DNA of 34,427 nt from Gp13-AA77 sp035578005 (GTDB lineage Bacteria; Acidobacteriota; Terriglobia; UBA7540), in contig DATJYK010000312.1 in NCBI GenBank assembly GCA_035578005.1, forward strand, positions 1 to 34,427, given 5' to 3'. The notes under the pieces are model-generated. The model worked only from the letters and a program-made list of their open reading frames with translations. It was not told where the DNA came from and ran no database searches. The position numbers and the translations under genes were made by a program. Below are positions 16,567 through 24,935 of this stretch, in pieces (positions within the stretch are counted from its first letter, which is position 1; the number at the start of each line of letters is the position of its first letter).

Positions 16567-16637
16567 CTGCAGCGGCGGTCTCCCACCGCCGATTCTTAAG
16601 AATCAATCACTTCGGCGATCAGGGATCGCCGCCACAG
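16567..16637. repeat. Short inverted repeat (GCGGCGGTCTCCCACCGCCG type)
   Basis: CTGCAGCGGCGGTCTCCCAC followed by CGCCG at the left pairs imperfectly with CGGCGATCAGGGATCGCCGC followed by CACAG at the right, about 25 bases per arm. It is probably another REP-like unit. Confidence 0.5.
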
Positions 16638-16835
16638 CGGTGCCGGCACCTCTCCACACGCGCTCTTCCTCCAGGTTAGTCATCGACCCGTCGATACCCA
16701 GCGGATCAGCCGTCTACAAAAGGTGACGCCTGTTTTAACGCCATGTATTTGACAAGCGTGTAACATGCGGGAGTTGTTTACCCTAACTCATTAGCTCTCA
16801 TGCTTGAACACGGTGCCTGCGTGGCTCCACGCGTT

Positions 16836-16850
16836 TGGCAGACTACCTGC
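16836..16850 (+). promoter_or_regulatory. Sigma-54-like (-24/-12) promoter before flp
   Basis: TTGGCAGACTACCTGCC has GG (16837-16838) and GC (16849-16850) at the 12-base spacing required by sigma-54. The -24 half TGGCA is intact and the -12 half reads CTGC instead of TTGC. Start would be near 16862, about 54 bases before the flp ATG. A sigma-54 activator is encoded at 4725-6164. Confidence 0.45.
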
Positions 16851-16915
16851 CTTTGCCCATATGAAGCTTTAGCGAGGCGCGACGCGCCCGCAAATCAATA
16901 GGGGGAAGGAAACTA

Positions 16916-17089
16916 ATGAAAAACCTAATCAAGCGTCTTTGGCAGGAAGAAGAGGGCCAGGATTTGACCGAATACGGCTTACTGCTGGTTCTCGTGGCAT
17001 TGGCGGCTATTACTTCAATGCAAAAACTGGCCAGCGCCATCAGCACCGTTTTCGGCAGCGCTTCGACTCAACTGACTGCCACCAGCTAA
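16916..17089 (+). CDS. flp: Flp-type major pilin
   Basis: A 57-residue prepilin. A short charged leader (MKNLIKRLWQEEEG) is followed by QDLTEYGLLLVLVALAAI. Cleavage after Gly14 leaves Glu at +5 and Tyr at +6, the Flp signature recognised by the TadV-type prepilin peptidase encoded 450 bases downstream. A hydrophobic helix of about 17 residues is followed by a short polar tail (SAISTVFGSASTQLTATS). The AGGGGGAAGGA stretch just before the ATG may serve as ribosome site. The product forms the shaft of the Tad pilus. A MITE-like element sits directly after the stop, and a sigma-54-like promoter precedes the gene. Confidence 0.93.
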   Translation: MKNLIKRLWQEEEGQDLTEYGLLLVLVALAAITSMQKLASAISTVFGSASTQLTATS

Positions 17090-17104
17090 TCATCCGAACG
17101 CCTG

Positions 17105-17186
17105 GTGGTGTCTCAGTTTGAAGTGGCATGCCATCTTGGCAAATAACACGGGCAGGATGCCCGTGCCACCTCAAACTGAGACACTA
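17105..17186. mobile_element. MITE-like element with 11-bp target duplication
   Basis: Terminal inverted repeats TGGTGTCTCAGTTTGAAGTG and TAGTGTCTCAGTTTGAGGTG (complement of the right end) enclose a short core with a CGGGCA/TGCCCG hairpin. The element is flanked by identical copies of CCGAACGCCTG at 17094-17104 and 17187-17197, a clear insertion footprint. It is 82 bp and encodes nothing. Confidence 0.8.
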
Positions 17187-17323
17187 CCGAACGCCTGCAG
17201 TTTTCACTGTGGTCGGGAACGGGTCGAGCACCATGCTTAGTCGACGGGGTGTTCGGCCCTTCCGGCCGGCGGTCGGGCGTGGCCTTACGCGCGTCCCGGT
17301 TCGGTAACCACAGCGTTCGAAGC

Positions 17324-17495
17324 GTGAAAAAATTCCTCGGGCCTGGGAGCGCGGGCGTCTCGCCCGCCACATCAGTCGAACGTCGAAAGTTGAAGGTCTA
17401 AAGCCAGAAGACTGGTGCGGTTCACTCTGGACTTTGAACTTCGACTTTCGACTGCTTCCGTGGGCGGGACGCCCGCGCTCCCAGGACCTTTTCAC
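17324..17495. repeat. 172-bp palindrome upstream of the prepilin peptidase
   Basis: Outer ends GTGAAAA/TTTTCAC, then CCTGGGAGCGCGGGCG with complement, then CAGTCGAA and CTTTG-type inner arms. Arms of about 70-75 bases pair with few mismatches and small gaps. The transcript would form a very long hairpin. It looks like a fourth repeat family, distinct from the neighbouring MITE. Confidence 0.7.
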
Positions 17496-17537
17496 ATCTG
17501 TGACTCGCGTGCGCGCAGAAGAGGATTTCAGGTACCC

Positions 17538-18089
17538 ATGGAAACCGCCGCGAGTTTGGAAATAGCAACCTCGACCAGCGCGCTGGGCTTGGCGTGCTGG
17601 GCCGGATGGCTCGACTGGCGCTCGCGACGAATTCCCAACTGGTTGACCATTCCTGCCTTGCTTGTGGGATTGACGGTGAACACCTTGGGCTGGGGGTGGC
17701 CGGGAGCCAAAGCAGCCCTCGAGGGAGCGGGCCTTGCGCTCGGCGTCTTGTTGCCCTTTGTGATGGCCCGAGGTTTGGGCGCCGGTGACTGGAAGCTGAT
17801 GGGATCGTTGGGCGCCTTTCTGGGGCCGCAAAGAATCATCGTGGTTCTCCTCGGAACCGTTTTCATTTCAGGTCTCATGGCGATCGCGGAATTAGTCCGG
17901 AAGAGGCGGGTGCGCGAAACATTGGTGAATTTATGGATTCTGATCGTCGCTTACTCCACCTTCCGCATCAGCGCCGCCGAGGGCATTACCCTGGACAATC
18001 CCAAACTCTTGAAGGTGCCGTTCGGCGTGGCGGCAGCCCTCGCGATGGTTCTGTTCTTTTGCACGGTGACCGCAATCAGAGTGTTCTAA
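17538..18089 (+). CDS. cpaA: Prepilin peptidase of the Tad pilus (TadV/CpaA)
   Basis: A 183-residue A24-family aspartic peptidase that cleaves Flp and TadE-type leaders at the inner membrane. Both catalytic Asp contexts are visible: DWRSRRIPNWLT (first Asp about residue 29) and GLGAGDWKLMGSLGAFLGP (GxGD motif about 79-84). Five or six hydrophobic segments follow the family plan. The frame is open upstream to 17415 through the palindrome, but the ATG at 17538 gives the correct N-terminus. It lacks the N-terminal methylase domain of PilD, as TadV enzymes do. It begins the core operon; the next gene starts 15 bases on. Confidence 0.93.
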   Translation: METAASLEIATSTSALGLACWAGWLDWRSRRIPNWLTIPALLVGLTVNTLGWGWPGAKAALEGAGLALGVLLPFVMARGLGAGDWKLMGSLGAFLGPQRIIVVLLGTVFISGLMAIAELVRKRRVRETLVNLWILIVAYSTFRISAAEGITLDNPKLLKVPFGVAAALAMVLFFCTVTAIRVF

Positions 18090-18104
18090 CACGAAGGTTG
18101 CTTC

Positions 18105-18962
18105 ATGGACCGGAATCGAATGCTGGTCGGGCTGGCCGTGGCCATCGTGGTCGCCCTTTTCGCCAGTCGCTATGTCTACCAGCAGGTTCGGCGCACCTCC
18201 ACCGCCGTGGTGGTGGCGCCGAAATTCAGTCCCGTTGTGGTGGCAGCGGCGCCGCTCGGGTTGGGGGTCCGGCTTAAAGCCTCGGACCTTCGCATTCTTG
18301 ACTGGCCTTTGGGACAGCAGCCGGCAGGGTCGTTCAGCCGCATCGGCGATTGCGTAGACCGGGCGCTCATCACGCCGGTGGTGGCGAACGAAGTCATCCT
18401 GGAGCAAAAGTTGGCAAGTCGGGAGGCCGGCGCGGGCTTGCCGGCGGCGATTCCGGAGGGTATGCGCGCGGTTTCCATCCGGGTTGACGACGTGGTGGCG
18501 GTCGCGGGGTTCGTGCAACCGGGAACCATGGTGGACGTGATGGTAACCGGTGACCCTTCGATGACCGGACAGCCGGGAATCTCCATGACCCGTACCTTTC
18601 TGGAGGATATTCGGGTGATGGCCACCGGCCAGCAGGTGCAGCAGGACGCCACCGGAAAGCCGCAAAACGCAACCGTAGTGACCCTTTTGGTGACACCCGA
18701 ACAGGCGGACCTGCTGGCGCTTGCGGCCACCAATGGAAAGCTCCATCTGGCCTTGCGCAACACCATCGACACCCAAGATGTCAGCCCGGCGGCTGCCTAC
18801 ACTTCAAGCCTTTTCTTGCATGCTCCGCAGCCCGCCGTTCATGACAAGCCCGTGGCTGGGCCTCACCCAGCGGCCAGCGCGGCTCCCGCTCCCTATGTGA
18901 TGGAAGTGATCCGTGGCGACAAGACAGAGAGCCAGACGTTTCCGGCCAAGACGGGCCCCTAG
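18105..18962 (+). CDS. cpaB: Flp pilus assembly protein CpaB/RcpC
   Basis: A 285-residue periplasmic protein anchored by an N-terminal helix (about 7-25, MLVGLAVAIVVALFASRYVY). A SAF-like domain follows: VVVAAAPLGLGVRLKASDLR (about 44-63) and the conserved IPEGMRAVSIRVDDVVAVAG then FVQPGTMVDVMVT. The distal CpaB domain has FLEDIRVMATGQQ and TVVTLLVTPEQADLLALAAT then NGKLHLALRN. RcpC/CpaB works beside the secretin and may bind peptidoglycan or stabilise the channel. It lies directly before the secretin gene with a 9-base gap, as in most Tad loci. The last 60 residues are Pro/Ala-rich and variable. Confidence 0.92.
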   Translation: MDRNRMLVGLAVAIVVALFASRYVYQQVRRTSTAVVVAPKFSPVVVAAAPLGLGVRLKASDLRILDWPLGQQPAGSFSRIGDCVDRALITPVVANEVILEQKLASREAGAGLPAAIPEGMRAVSIRVDDVVAVAGFVQPGTMVDVMVTGDPSMTGQPGISMTRTFLEDIRVMATGQQVQQDATGKPQNATVVTLLVTPEQADLLALAATNGKLHLALRNTIDTQDVSPAAAYTSSLFLHAPQPAVHDKPVAGPHPAASAAPAPYVMEVIRGDKTESQTFPAKTGP

Positions 18963-18971
18963 GCAAGAGCC

Positions 18972-20492
18972 ATGCTGCGCATTCGTGACCATACTCGGAC
19001 CGAGCCGCCGGAAGCCCCGCCCTTCCTAGCCACAAACATCCGCTCGTCCGGATGCGTTCGGCGTCTTCCGGTCTGGATTGTGCTTGCAGGCTTGATGGCT
19101 CTCATCCCGTCGGATACTCCCCAGGCAGCCTCGTCCCGGCAAGCGCAACAATCCGCAGCGGAGACACAGCAGGGCGCGGCGACCCAACCGGCTTCGTCGG
19201 TTGAGACCTTGCATCTTTTGTCCGGACGATCGCTGGTGATTACTTCACCGGCGCGCATCAAGCGCGTATCGGTGGCTGACCCCTCGGTGCTGGATGCGAT
19301 CGCGGTAAACCCGAACCAACTTCTGCTTAACGGTAAGGCTCCGGGCGCGGCTTCACTGGTGATCTGGGACGAAACCGGCCAGAGCCAGACCTTCGACGCT
19401 TACGTGGACCTGGACGTGACGGCGCTCAAATCGCAGATCCGCCAGGTCCTGCCGGATGAACCGGTCTCGGTGGAGGCCCAAGGCGGCGTGGTGACACTCT
19501 CGGGCCGAGTCTCATCGCAGGCCGTGGCAGACCGTGTGGTTCAGCTTGCTCAAGCGATGGTGCCCAAGAAGGAAGACGTGGTGAGCCTCCTCCAGGTGCC
19601 GGTGGCGCCCACCAGCGGCGAGGTGCTGCTGGCGGTCAAGTTCGCGGATGTGAACCGCTCAACCCTAAGCCAACTCGGAGTGAATCTGTTCAGCGTGTCC
19701 AACAAGCTCCCATTCACAACCTCAACGGGTCAGTTTGGGCCGCCTACGGTGCAATCGAACACGACAGTCACTGGAAATGGCACGACGACTACGGGCACTC
19801 CAGCCGTCGGTTCCTCGGGCGTGCCGATCACGCTCACCGAGTTGCTGAACGTCTTCATCTTCCGGCCCGACATCAATCTGGGGGCCACCATCCAGGCGCT
19901 CGAGCAGAAGAATCTGTTGCAGATTCTGGCCGAGCCCAACGTGCTGGCGGAAACCGGCAAGGAGGCGAGTTTCGTGGATGGCGGGCAGTTTCCCTATCCT
20001 GTCGTCCAGGGCGCCACCGGGGGCGTACCGGTGGTCACCATCCAGTTTCGTGAGTTCGGCGTCAAGCTCGCTTTTACGCCCGTGATTACTCCTGACGGGC
20101 TGATTCATCTCAAGGTAGCTCCCGAAGTAAGTTCGCTGGACTACACAAACGCGCTGACGATTCAGGGCTTCACGGTTCCCTCCCTGGCGACCCGCCGGGT
20201 GGAATCCGAGATGGTCCTGAAGGACGGGCAAAGCTTCGTAATCGCTGGCCTGGTGAACAACCAGGTTACCGAGGAATTCCTGAAGATTCCTGGGCTCGGT
20301 GATCTGCCGATCCTGGGAAAGTTCTTTAAAAGCCGGTCCATCAACAAGAGCGATGACGAGCTCCTGGTGATGGTGACGCCTCGCATTGTTCATATGGATT
20401 CGCCGCCGCCGCAACCGGCGCCGCCGCACTTTCCAGCCTCATTCATGGCTCCGCTGCCACCGGAAAAACCGTCGCCCGGAGGAGCGAAGTGA
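18972..20492 (+). CDS. cpaC: Secretin CpaC/RcpA of the Tad pilus
   Basis: A 506-residue outer-membrane secretin through which the pilus passes. The N-terminus has a longer-than-usual basic leader, then a hydrophobic signal (VWIVLAGLMALIPS, about 35-48). An N-terminal pilus-secretin domain (LSGRSLVITSPARIKRVSVA) comes next, then a BON-like segment (VSVEAQGGVVTLSGRVSS) and the secretin domain. The domain contains LLQILAEPNVLAETGKEASF, VPSLATRRVESEMVLKDGQS and IPGLGDLPILGKFF. The C-terminus is Pro-rich. The start at 18972 is the ATG nearest the signal; an internal start might give a shorter leader. It is flanked by cpaB and cpaE. Confidence 0.94.
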   Translation: MLRIRDHTRTEPPEAPPFLATNIRSSGCVRRLPVWIVLAGLMALIPSDTPQAASSRQAQQSAAETQQGAATQPASSVETLHLLSGRSLVITSPARIKRVSVADPSVLDAIAVNPNQLLLNGKAPGAASLVIWDETGQSQTFDAYVDLDVTALKSQIRQVLPDEPVSVEAQGGVVTLSGRVSSQAVADRVVQLAQAMVPKKEDVVSLLQVPVAPTSGEVLLAVKFADVNRSTLSQLGVNLFSVSNKLPFTTSTGQFGPPTVQSNTTVTGNGTTTTGTPAVGSSGVPITLTELLNVFIFRPDINLGATIQALEQKNLLQILAEPNVLAETGKEASFVDGGQFPYPVVQGATGGVPVVTIQFREFGVKLAFTPVITPDGLIHLKVAPEVSSLDYTNALTIQGFTVPSLATRRVESEMVLKDGQSFVIAGLVNNQVTEEFLKIPGLGDLPILGKFFKSRSINKSDDELLVMVTPRIVHMDSPPPQPAPPHFPASFMAPLPPEKPSPGGAK

Positions 20493-20532
20493 CCTTCGTG
20501 GCAAGCGAGTACGATACGAGGAGGTTTAAGGC

Positions 20533-21711
20533 ATGCTGACGGCCGGTGTTGCCAGCACGGACCCTAAGAGCGCCGCCTATTTGCTGGCGTCTTTGCAGCA
20601 GACTGGCCTCGTGCAATCGGTTCTTGAATGGACGCTGCCCGCAGCGCAAGTCCCGGACTCGCCGGAGTCCGTGCCCGACGCTGTGCTGGTGGAACTTGCG
20701 CGCGACTCGCAGACTCCGCTTGCCTTTGCCGCCCAGTTGTATCGCCTTCGTCCCTCCGTTTGCATCATCGCCTGCTCAACGCTGGAACAACCGAGTCCCG
20801 ACCTGCTGATGCAGGCGATGCGCAGCGGAGTAAGAGAGTTTCTGCCGCAGCCCGTTGACCCCCTGGCGCTCCGGGAGACTTTGGAGCGTTTGATTAAGGA
20901 GCGTCCGCTTGCGCAGAGCACGGCAGAGAAACTCATCGTGCTGATGGGGGCGAAGGGTGGAGTCGGAACCACCACCATCGCGGTCAATCTCGGAGTTCAA
21001 CTGGCGCAGGTTACGCAGAAGCGGGTGGTCTTGCTCGATTTCGGGCGTCCGCTCGGGCATGTCTCGCTGCTGCTGGATCTCCAGACCCGGTTTGCGTTGA
21101 GGGATGCAGTCGACAGCCTGGACCGCCTGGATAACCACTTTTTTGGAGGGCTTCTCACCACTCACAAGAGCGGCTTACAGGTGCTGGCGGGGGCGTCACA
21201 TCCGGACGTGTGGCAGGGTACTTCCATCGCCGCCCTGGCGCGAGTGATGAACGTGGCCCAAAGCGCGTCCGATTTTGTAGTTGTGGATGCCGGCTCTTTC
21301 CTTTCGTCCGAGTGGGCTCCCGCTTTGCGATTGGCGCGGCTCATCATTCCGGTGGCGGAAACCGACGTGCCGGCGCTCTGGTCGCTCGAGCGTTTACTTG
21401 GTGTAATGCGCACCGCCGGTCTTGATTCGGAGCGATTTCGCATCATCATCAATCGATGGCATCGCAGCGACGACGAGGCTTTGGAAGCGTTCGAAAAGAA
21501 GGTGCAGCAGCCCATCTTCGCGCGTCTTCCCAACGACTTCCGGCAGGTGAGCGAGGCCGTGAACCTCGGCACCGCTCTATCGCGAAGTGGCAATGACCCG
21601 CTGGTATCGCGGTTCCGCAAGCTGGCCCTGGAGTGCGCCGGCGTGCAGCAGGAGCCCGAAGGCAAGCGTGGAGCGCTGCGGGGCTTGTTCACTTCTTCAG
21701 CAAAGTCATAG
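20533..21711 (+). CDS. cpaE: CpaE/TadZ localisation ATPase
   Basis: A 392-residue protein: a receiver-like N-terminal domain (about 1-125, no obvious phospho-Asp) joined to a MinD/ParA-type ATPase. The deviant Walker A is KGGVGTTT (141-148). RVVLLDFGRPLGHVSLLL is the switch region, and FVVVDAGSFL is the Walker B-like strand. TadZ proteins are polar hubs that place the Tad machine in the cell. The DFGRPLGH segment replaces the usual DLDLQFGD, a noticeable but probably tolerated variation. GAGGAGGT at about 8 bases before the ATG supports the start. The cpaF gene begins 3 bases after the stop. Confidence 0.92.
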   Translation: MLTAGVASTDPKSAAYLLASLQQTGLVQSVLEWTLPAAQVPDSPESVPDAVLVELARDSQTPLAFAAQLYRLRPSVCIIACSTLEQPSPDLLMQAMRSGVREFLPQPVDPLALRETLERLIKERPLAQSTAEKLIVLMGAKGGVGTTTIAVNLGVQLAQVTQKRVVLLDFGRPLGHVSLLLDLQTRFALRDAVDSLDRLDNHFFGGLLTTHKSGLQVLAGASHPDVWQGTSIAALARVMNVAQSASDFVVVDAGSFLSSEWAPALRLARLIIPVAETDVPALWSLERLLGVMRTAGLDSERFRIIINRWHRSDDEALEAFEKKVQQPIFARLPNDFRQVSEAVNLGTALSRSGNDPLVSRFRKLALECAGVQQEPEGKRGALRGLFTSSAKS

Positions 21712-21714
21712 CCT

Positions 21715-23007
21715 ATGGCAACGAGTACACCGACACGCCCGGACTTCGCCGGAATTAAGGCGGCCATTCACCGGAAGCTCATCCAGAGATTGAATCTGGA
21801 CCGCGTCACCCAATTGGGCCGCGATGCCGTTCGGGTTGAAGTAGGACAAATCGTTGAGAACCTGGCGGCGGCCGAGAGCACGCCCATGACCCTGCAGGAG
21901 CGGGAGCGCCTCGCGCAGGAAGTGCTCGACGAGGTGTTCGGGTTGGGACCGATTGAGCCGTTGCTGAAAGACCCCACCGTCTCCGACATCCTGGTGAACG
22001 CCTACAACAGCATCTACGTCGAAAGAAGAGGGCTGTTGGAACGTACGCCCGTAGCGTTTCGCGATGACAACCATTTGCTGTCGATCATTGACCGGATCGT
22101 TTCCGCCGTCGGGCGCCGGGTGGACGAATCCTCGCCCATGGTTGACGCCCGTCTGGCGGACGGCTCTCGCGTGAACGCCATTATCCCGCCGCTGGCCATC
22201 GACGGGCCGTGCCTTTCCATCCGCCGCTTCGCAAGGGACCCCCTCAAGGCGGACGATCTTATCAAGACGGGCTCGCTCACGCCCGCGATGTTAGAACTCC
22301 TTCGCGGCTTCGTTTACGCTCGCTTGAATGTCCTGGTATCGGGCGGCACGGGCGCCGGCAAGACGACGATGCTCAACGTGCTCTCGTCGTTTATTTCCAA
22401 CCGCGAGCGCATCATCACCATTGAAGACGCCGCCGAACTGCAGCTTCAGCAAGACCACGTTGTTCGGCTGGAAACCCGGCCTCCAAACGTGGAAGGAAAG
22501 GGCGCAGTCCGTCAGAGACAGCTCTTGGTGAACAGCCTCCGCATGCGGCCTGACCGCATTATCGTGGGCGAGGTGCGCGCGGAAGAAGCGCTCGACATGT
22601 TGCAGGCGATGAATACGGGACACGACGGCTCGCTGGCCACCATCCACGCCAACTCTCCCCGTGATGCCTTGGGGCGCCTGGAGACGATGCTGGCCATGGC
22701 CAACTTGAACCTGCCCGAGGTGGCGACTCGCCGCCAGATCGCTTCGGCAATCGAGGTTGTGGTTCAGGTCAGCCGCCTGAGTGACGGTTCTCGCAAGGTT
22801 CTCAATATTACTGAGATTACCGGCATGGAGGGCCAGGTGATCAGCATGCAAGACATTTTCGTGTTCAAGAAAACAGGGATCGGAGAAAACGGCGTGGTGC
22901 TGGGCGGGTTTGTTCCAACGGGCATTCGTTCGCGCTTCACGGAGCGCTTACTGAGCTCAGGCGTAAGGCTGCCCGCGGATATTTTCGATCCCACGAGGAC
23001 CCAATAG
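21715..23007 (+). CDS. cpaF: Tad pilus assembly ATPase CpaF/TadA
   Basis: A 430-residue secretion ATPase of the GspE/VirB11 family that powers pilin polymerisation. Marks are GLGPIEPLLKDPTVSDILVN (76-95, N-terminal domain), Walker A GGTGAGKT (210-217), the acidic IEDAAELQL, the Walker B segment RPDRIIVGEVR, and the His-box SLATIHANSPRDAL (306-319). Length and order fit CpaF. There is no extra C-terminal domain. It sits between the TadZ and TadB genes. The start is the only ATG placed well after the preceding stop (3-base gap). Confidence 0.96.
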   Translation: MATSTPTRPDFAGIKAAIHRKLIQRLNLDRVTQLGRDAVRVEVGQIVENLAAAESTPMTLQERERLAQEVLDEVFGLGPIEPLLKDPTVSDILVNAYNSIYVERRGLLERTPVAFRDDNHLLSIIDRIVSAVGRRVDESSPMVDARLADGSRVNAIIPPLAIDGPCLSIRRFARDPLKADDLIKTGSLTPAMLELLRGFVYARLNVLVSGGTGAGKTTMLNVLSSFISNRERIITIEDAAELQLQQDHVVRLETRPPNVEGKGAVRQRQLLVNSLRMRPDRIIVGEVRAEEALDMLQAMNTGHDGSLATIHANSPRDALGRLETMLAMANLNLPEVATRRQIASAIEVVVQVSRLSDGSRKVLNITEITGMEGQVISMQDIFVFKKTGIGENGVVLGGFVPTGIRSRFTERLLSSGVRLPADIFDPTRTQ

Positions 23008-23021
23008 AGCAGGGTCATGCG

Positions 23022-23993
23022 ATGCAATTGCTGTTGGCAGGTCTCACGTTCTTGATTGTGGCTATGCTTGCGGCCGCTGTTTTCTTGCTGGCGGGCCGCC
23101 GACGCCCGAACGCGGTCCGCACCCGCCTGGAGGCGCTGGAAAAAGGAGCCGCCAAGGGTAACGTCACGGTCGCGGCCACGACGGACCTCGTGCGCGACGA
23201 GTCATTCAGCGATGTGCCTGTGCTGCACAAATTGCTGACGCGCTGGTCATGGTCCACGCGGCTTCGGGACTGGATTGGCCAGGCCGGCATGACCGTTAAG
23301 CCGGGCAAGCTCATCCTGGTGAGCGGAGTGGTAGGTCTCGGGGCAGGCGTGGTTGCCCAGCACCTGTACGCGAGTCCATTTGTTCCGATTCCGGCAGGCC
23401 TGACGGCGGCCTTTGTTCCTCTAGGAGTTGTCCTGGTGAAGAGGTCCCGGCGATTGCACGCATTTGAGAAAGGGTTTCCGGAGGCGATTGACCTGCTCGC
23501 GCGCTCGGTGCGCGCCGGGTACTCGTTTTCGACCGGGCTCGAAGTGGTGGCTAACGAGTTGTCGGACCCGGTTGCTGGAGAATTCCGGGCGACGTTTGAT
23601 GAACAGAATTTCGGTCTGCCGCTGAGAGACGCTTTTCTGAACCTCAGCGCCCGCGTGCCCATCATCGACGTGCGCTTCTTTGTGACGGCGATTCTGATTC
23701 ATAAGGAGACGGGTGGCAATCTCGCAGAAATATTGGACAACCTCGCGCACGTCATTCGAGAACGTTTCCGGATTGTGGGTGAGGTGCGTACTCGCACGGC
23801 GCAGGGCCGCATGACGGCAGGAGTCCTCATTGCCCTGCCGCCCGCCATGCTGGTGGTATTGCGGGTGATGAACCCCGATTACGTGAACCTGCTCTTCACG
23901 GACCCTTGGGGGTCTTACATGCTGGGCGGAGCCGCCATCATGCAGGTGATCGGCGCTCTCGTGCTTTGGAAGATCGTGAACATCGCAGTTTGA
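23022..23993 (+). CDS. tadB: Inner-membrane platform protein TadB
   Basis: A 323-residue GspF-family membrane protein that, with TadC, forms the platform on which the Flp pilus is built. An N-terminal helix (LLLAGLTFLIVAMLAAAVFL) precedes a cytoplasmic segment and two further hydrophobic segments (about 90-140). The T2SSF domain shows GFPEAIDLLARSVRAGYSFS, VVANELSDPVAGEFR, FVTAILIHKETGGNLAEILD and NLAHVIRERFRIVGEVR. Two C-terminal helices follow. It starts 14 bases after cpaF and is followed 21 bases later by tadC. Confidence 0.94.
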   Translation: MQLLLAGLTFLIVAMLAAAVFLLAGRRRPNAVRTRLEALEKGAAKGNVTVAATTDLVRDESFSDVPVLHKLLTRWSWSTRLRDWIGQAGMTVKPGKLILVSGVVGLGAGVVAQHLYASPFVPIPAGLTAAFVPLGVVLVKRSRRLHAFEKGFPEAIDLLARSVRAGYSFSTGLEVVANELSDPVAGEFRATFDEQNFGLPLRDAFLNLSARVPIIDVRFFVTAILIHKETGGNLAEILDNLAHVIRERFRIVGEVRTRTAQGRMTAGVLIALPPAMLVVLRVMNPDYVNLLFTDPWGSYMLGGAAIMQVIGALVLWKIVNIAV

Positions 23994-24014
23994 GACTCCG
24001 AGAGGAGTCCTCAC

Positions 24015-24935
24015 ATGTCTTGGGCGATAACGGCGGTTACATTCTTGTCTGTGGGCGTGATCGTGCTGGCGCTCGCATACGCGTTTTCCACCACCAGGAG
24101 CAGTATGCCCGTCACCGACCGCCTGCGCCGTTTGTGGCATGCGCCGGGCCCGGCACGCACAGGCTTCAGGGAGAAGCAGAAGGAGAGGGTGCAGCGAGTG
24201 CTCTCCGACATGGGGAAGATTCTGCCCTCCTCCCCCAAACAGGTTTCGCGCACCGAGCGCCTGATGGCCCGCGCCGGTTATCGGCGTCCGGAAGCCGTTG
24301 CCGTGATGCGGGGCGCCAAGGTGCTGTTGCCGGCCGCTCTGGTGGGTCTGGTTTATTTCACGAACCTGTACGAGTCAAATCCGCTTTTCATCCTGGGCTT
24401 CGCCGGTCTCGCAGGGTACATGGCGCCGGAGTTTTGGTTGACGCGCCGCATCAAGAAACGCCAGGAGATCATTCGCCTGTCGCTACCGGATTTTCTCGAT
24501 CTCCTGGTGATCTGCGTGGAAGCAGGATTGGGGCTTGATCAAGCGTTAATGCGCGTCAGCCAGGAGCTTAAGGTGGCTCACCCCCAATTGTGCGATGAGC
24601 TGGACCTCTCCAACGCCGAGATTCGAGTTGGAAGGAGCCGGGTGGAGGCCCTGCGGGAGCTCGGCCAGCGGACCGGAGTGGAAGAGATCAAGTCGCTGGT
24701 GGCCATGCTGCTTCAGACTGAGCGCTTCGGCACCAGTGTGGCGCAGTCATTGCGCGTTCACTCCGACGAGCTGCGCACCAAGCGCCGCCAGCGCGCCGAG
24801 GAGCTGGCCGCGAAAACCACCGTCAAGATGGTGCCTGCTCTTGTGTTCTTTATTATGCCGGCTCTGTTCATCGTGATTCTGGGCCCTGCGGTCATTAGTC
24901 TGGCTCGCAGTTTCGGCCCCATCTTTCAAAAGTGA
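24015..24935 (+). CDS. tadC: Inner-membrane platform protein TadC
   Basis: A 306-residue GspF-family partner of TadB. It has an N-terminal helix (AVTFLSVGVIVLALAYAFST), a basic cytoplasmic part, then helices about 95-140 and the T2SSF domain: LSLPDFLDLLVICVEAGLGL, DQALMRVSQEL, EALRELGQRTGVEEIKSLV and LLQTERFGTSVAQSLRVHSD. It ends with the C-terminal KMVPALVFFIMPALFIVILG helix. Length is normal. It is the last gene of the core operon with an obvious Tad role; a small membrane peptide follows 78 bases on. Confidence 0.94.
   Translation: MSWAITAVTFLSVGVIVLALAYAFSTTRSSMPVTDRLRRLWHAPGPARTGFREKQKERVQRVLSDMGKILPSSPKQVSRTERLMARAGYRRPEAVAVMRGAKVLLPAALVGLVYFTNLYESNPLFILGFAGLAGYMAPEFWLTRRIKKRQEIIRLSLPDFLDLLVICVEAGLGLDQALMRVSQELKVAHPQLCDELDLSNAEIRVGRSRVEALRELGQRTGVEEIKSLVAMLLQTERFGTSVAQSLRVHSDELRTKRRQRAEELAAKTTVKMVPALVFFIMPALFIVILGPAVISLARSFGPIFQK

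Larger units (their letters stand above)
15975..16915. other. Intergenic region rich in palindromic repeats
   Basis: This 941-base gap separates the divergent DUF1080 gene and flp. It contains a promoter candidate with dyad (16050-16079), a 212-bp palindromic element (16291-16502), a small hairpin repeat (16567-16637) and a sigma-54-like site (16836-16850). An open frame spanning 16140-16556 is mostly repeat sequence and is not a gene. Confidence 0.5.
17090..17537. other. Spacer between flp and the prepilin peptidase gene
   Basis: 448 bases with no gene. It holds a MITE-like element (17105-17186) and a 172-bp palindrome (17324-17495). These hairpins could attenuate read-through and so raise pilin over downstream products, but this is inference. 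Confidence 0.5.

Noticed and set aside
18015..18100. A terminator between the peptidase and cpaB genes
   Set aside because: No stem with T-run; the 15-base gap suggests continuous transcription.
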